Shown: piece by piece, positions 62,021 through 64,000 of the stretch | Position numbering within the stretch: position 1 is the stretch's first letter | How the letters are laid out: each line of letters begins with the position of its first letter | DNA from: JASHVB01 sp035508435 | GTDB taxonomy: Bacteria > Pseudomonadota > Alphaproteobacteria > Acetobacterales > Acetobacteraceae | DNA length: 64,000 bases | Assembly (NCBI GenBank): GCA_035508435.1 | Contig: DATJNA010000084.1 | Coordinates: 8,873-72,872 of the forward strand | Direction of reading: 5' to 3' | The notes under the pieces: model-generated | Told to the model about the DNA's origin: nothing | The model's input: only the letters and a program-made list of their open reading frames with translations | The model's database searches: none | Position numbers and translations under genes: made by a program

Positions 62021-62037
62021 TGGTATTGTCAATACCA
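62021..62037. promoter_or_regulatory. NsrR operator candidate 2
   Basis: TGGTATTGTCAATACCA, a 17-bp dyad with the same half-sites as candidate 1, 37 bp centre to centre, ending 14 bp before the nsrR start. Confidence 0.7.
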
Positions 62038-62051
62038 ATTATGGAGGTCCC

Positions 62052-62480
62052 ATGCGGCTGCTGGCGTCGACCGACTATGCCCTGCGGGTTCTGATGCTGC
62101 TGGCCGCGGCGCCGGACGGCGAGCGCATCAGCGTCGATATGCTCGCCCGCACCCTGGGTGGGCTGTCGCGCAACCACTTGCACAAGATCGTTCAGGAGCT
62201 GACCGCGCTCGGGGTCACCCGCACCGCGCGCGGCACGGGCGGTGGGGTGGCGTTGGCGGTGCCGCCGGAGACGGTGCGGTTGGGATCGCTGGTACGACAA
62301 CTCGAGGCGGACCAGCCCGTGGTCGAATGCTTCCGCCAGGACGACTGTGCCTGCACGCTGCTTCCGGCCTGCCGGTTGCGTGGCATGCTGCGCGCGGCCC
62401 AGGACAGCTTTTACCAGAACCTGGAGGCGTTCACGCTGGCCGACTGCCTGGCGGACCGCGCGCTGATCGGTCAGCCATGA
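62052..62480 (+). CDS. nsrR: nitric-oxide-sensing Rrf2 repressor NsrR
   Basis: The 142-residue product has the NsrR N-terminus (MRLLASTDYALRVLMLLA), the helix pair LSRNHLHKIVQELTALG and cysteines at 93, 99, 101 and 107 (VVECFRQDDCACTLLPACRL), of which three should ligate the NO-reactive cluster. Two palindromes lie in the gap shared with the RIC gene, suggesting repression of both. GGAGG precedes the ATG at 62052. Confidence 0.94.
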   Translation: MRLLASTDYALRVLMLLAAAPDGERISVDMLARTLGGLSRNHLHKIVQELTALGVTRTARGTGGGVALAVPPETVRLGSLVRQLEADQPVVECFRQDDCACTLLPACRLRGMLRAAQDSFYQNLEAFTLADCLADRALIGQP

Positions 62481-63197
62481 TGCGGGTTTGGCGATATGCC
62501 GGCGGGGCTGGGTCGCGCCGCCGGGCACCCACCGCATGGGATCAGTCGCACCGTTCAGCTCCAACCCGTCTCTCCGGCATTCGGCGGCCAGCCTCCGTGG
62601 CAATGACACACACCGGCGGACCGGCCTGATCTGCCCGGCGATTGGTCAAGACCGGCGCAATGCCCGCCGATTGGTCAAGACCGGCGCAACGCGGGCGAAC
62701 CCTGCCTCGGCCACCGTCCCGATCCGGATGACGTCCGATTAGCTGTAGGCGCTCGCAATCATCGGGGCTCGTGCTCGCAAACCGAGCGATTTCCTGCCCA
62801 AATTAGCTGACAATGGAGAGCGTCACGTGCTCACAATACCTGCCACTGTGCTCGCCATCGTCGCGCTCCGCACGCCAACGGACGAACCTGCTCACATTGG
62901 CTGCCAATGAGAGGTCATAGCGTCGGTTGTCTATCTGACAATCGACGCTATGACCTCAAATGCATTACCCAGCCTCCAGTGAGCAGCGGGTCATACTCAG
63001 TCTGCCTGTCCTGAAACCCTATGTTACACATCATCCCTTGCAACATATCCCAACGGCATCCATGTTTCGCGGCTGAACGCCGCACTGGCTTACCCGCGGA
63101 ACGGGAGGGGGAGTTGGCACACTCAGTGGGCGCCGCGTTAGAGATTCTTAGGCCGGGCTCCCCTGATTCCGTCTGGCCACCAAACAAAAAAAGCGCA
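62481..63197. other. intergenic region, transition to lower G+C DNA
   Basis: A 29-bp period duplication (attggtcaagaccggcgcaa at 62641 and 62670) lies near the left end. After about 62740 base composition shifts toward A+T and codon-free DNA holds a strong hairpin at 62911. No gene is supported. Confidence 0.5.
62911..62957. repeat. 21-bp-stem perfect-type hairpin
   Basis: gaggtcatagcgtcggttgt + c (62911-62931) pairs with gacaatcgacgctatgacct + c (62937-62957) around a 5-base loop, with one mismatch. No T run follows either side. Confidence 0.8.
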
Positions 63198-63773
63198 ATG
63201 ACGGAAATAAAGCAGGGAATGAGGGCTGGTTTAGCTCTTGCTCTACTTTTTACTGCTCTTTACGCCATCGGCCTGTGGTTAACCTGGAACGGGGCCGGCC
63301 TTTGCGGTTATTACGTACCCGGCCAGGGCTGGTTTGACAATTTGAACACCCGACCTGAGTTATGGCACAGCGCACGAACTGTGCCCTTCGTAGCTAGTTT
63401 ACTTGTCCTTGCTATTGTCTTCTCGATGGCGATTCCGATTTTTCCCGTCTTGTTCATAGTATTGCCGGCAGTCCGCAGAGTGCGCGACACATACGACAAT
63501 TGTGTATTGCATCGGGCTATCGCCCTCTCGATTTTAATTGCTATGCTGTCTTTCCTCGTCGGTTTAGTAATGATGATTCCCTTCCTCGTCGCCCCCGTGT
63601 TGATCGATTATAGCGTTGGTGCGCCCCCGCAGCACCCGCCACTATTCTATCTTATTGCCATGCTGAAGCTGGCTTCAGGTGCTAGCGGTCTCTCCGCCTT
63701 TGTGGTATTTTTCATCTACGGCTTCACTGCCACCGCTTCTTCCGTGGAGCATTTTTTTCGAGATTTCCATTAG
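63198..63773 (+). CDS. four-helix membrane protein of unknown function, atypical base composition
   Basis: The 191-residue product has hydrophobic segments at about 10-30, 62-88, 108-135 and 152-178 and no family I recognise. Codon use (TTA, ATA-type and A/T third positions, e.g. ggtttagctcttgctctact) differs sharply from all other genes here, pointing to recent acquisition. The ATG at 63198 gives the membrane protein; the frame extends upstream without a good ribosome site. Confidence 0.6.
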   Translation: MTEIKQGMRAGLALALLFTALYAIGLWLTWNGAGLCGYYVPGQGWFDNLNTRPELWHSARTVPFVASLLVLAIVFSMAIPIFPVLFIVLPAVRRVRDTYDNCVLHRAIALSILIAMLSFLVGLVMMIPFLVAPVLIDYSVGAPPQHPPLFYLIAMLKLASGASGLSAFVVFFIYGFTATASSVEHFFRDFH

Positions 63774-63882
63774 GCCCGGATTTGGGCGGGGAGAAATAGA
63801 GCTTAGGATATTCTGTGGGCCGATTTCTTGACCCCGGATTGACACCAGACTTATTTACAGCTCAAGAGTGCCGAGTTCTTGC

Positions 63883-64000
63883 CTAGTTCCGGGCCGTCCG
63901 TGACGTGCGCTCATAGTCGTCGAGCCACGGTTCGATGAGCCGGTCGAGTTCCTCGATCTGGCGCTCGGAGCAGGATTCCGGCGCACAGCTTTCCAGCCAG
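63883..64000 (-). CDS. C-terminal end of a protein of unknown function (5' part outside window)
   Basis: The minus strand reads 38 codons and a TAG at 63883-63885: WLESCAPESCSERQIEEL, then DRLIEPWLDDYERTSR. Codon use is high-G+C and typical of the host. The fragment is acidic and helical; too little is visible to assign a family. Confidence 0.55.
   Translation of the reverse strand, partial: WLESCAPESCSERQIEELDRLIEPWLDDYERTSRTARN

Noticed and set aside
62911..62957. Hairpin as an intrinsic terminator of nsrR.
   Set aside because: It lies over 400 bp from the nsrR stop, has no T run on either side and sits in compositionally different DNA.

Overview
This window is a high-G+C, gene-dense bacterial chromosome segment. 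Its gene content points to an alphaproteobacterium, most likely in or near the Acetobacteraceae (Rhodospirillales). Reasons include a Hint-domain surface-type protein, a SUF operon led by an Rrf2 regulator, intracellular PHB depolymerase, a TRAP transporter, a PilZ-tailed chemoreceptor and abundant palindromic intergenic repeats. The assignment is an inference from gene content, not a phylogenetic result. I see no rRNA, tRNA, CRISPR array, complete insertion sequence or prophage.

Layout. 0-9.4 kb: an Ada/AlkA alkylation-repair protein cut by the left edge, a Hint-domain protein, plsY, an orphan amino-acid-type binding protein, a chemoreceptor fused to PilZ and two proteins of unknown function. 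10-24 kb: dprA-topA (translationally coupled), a metallophosphoesterase, a DsbA-like isomerase, phaZ, a GST, a short SelW-like gene with an in-frame UGA, manC, a cupin, a branched-chain-type binding protein and a secreted aldose epimerase. 23.6-30.2 kb: a complete SUF iron-sulfur operon on the minus strand (Rrf2 regulator, sufB, C, D, S, U, T, A) with a palindromic operator candidate upstream. 30.5-32.4 kb: a GH19-type muramidase/chitinase-like gene followed by a secreted partner of unknown function. 32.4-41.6 kb: a flavin reductase, a TRAP transporter (dctPQM) and a YbhGFSR-type ABC drug exporter. 41.6-48.6 kb: small metabolic and detoxification genes, including a second Ada-like regulator that lacks repair domains. 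48.8-62.5 kb: a nitrate respiration and nitric oxide defence block. It holds a Crp/Fnr regulator, narK, narGHJI, a parvulin, a YgbA protein, a truncated haemoglobin, a di-iron cluster repair protein and nsrR. The right end (about 62.7-63.8 kb) is visibly less G+C-rich and looks acquired.

How the parts work together. The nitrate block makes sense as one physiological unit. NarK imports nitrate and NarGHI reduces it with quinol electrons. NarJ and probably the parvulin assist maturation. The YgbA, truncated haemoglobin, RIC and NsrR genes respond to the nitric oxide that follows. A perfect FNR-type box lies before narK and two identical-architecture palindromes lie before nsrR. The SUF operon supplies the clusters that NarG, NarH, NsrR and the Rrf2 regulator need.

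Most unusual points. (1) The 72-codon SelW/Rdx-family gene at 18102-18320 reads through an in-frame UGA exactly at the second redox position (CxxU), followed by a SECIS-sized hairpin: a probable selenoprotein. (2) narG carries a 126-bp in-frame insertion containing a dispersed GGCC-type palindromic repeat. (3) The linker of the double-ATPase exporter gene is made of five 27-bp units related to another dispersed repeat that also sits in four intergenic sites here. (4) Short tandem arrays (13, 15, 17, 21, 24, 27 and 30 bp) are unusually common, inside and outside genes.
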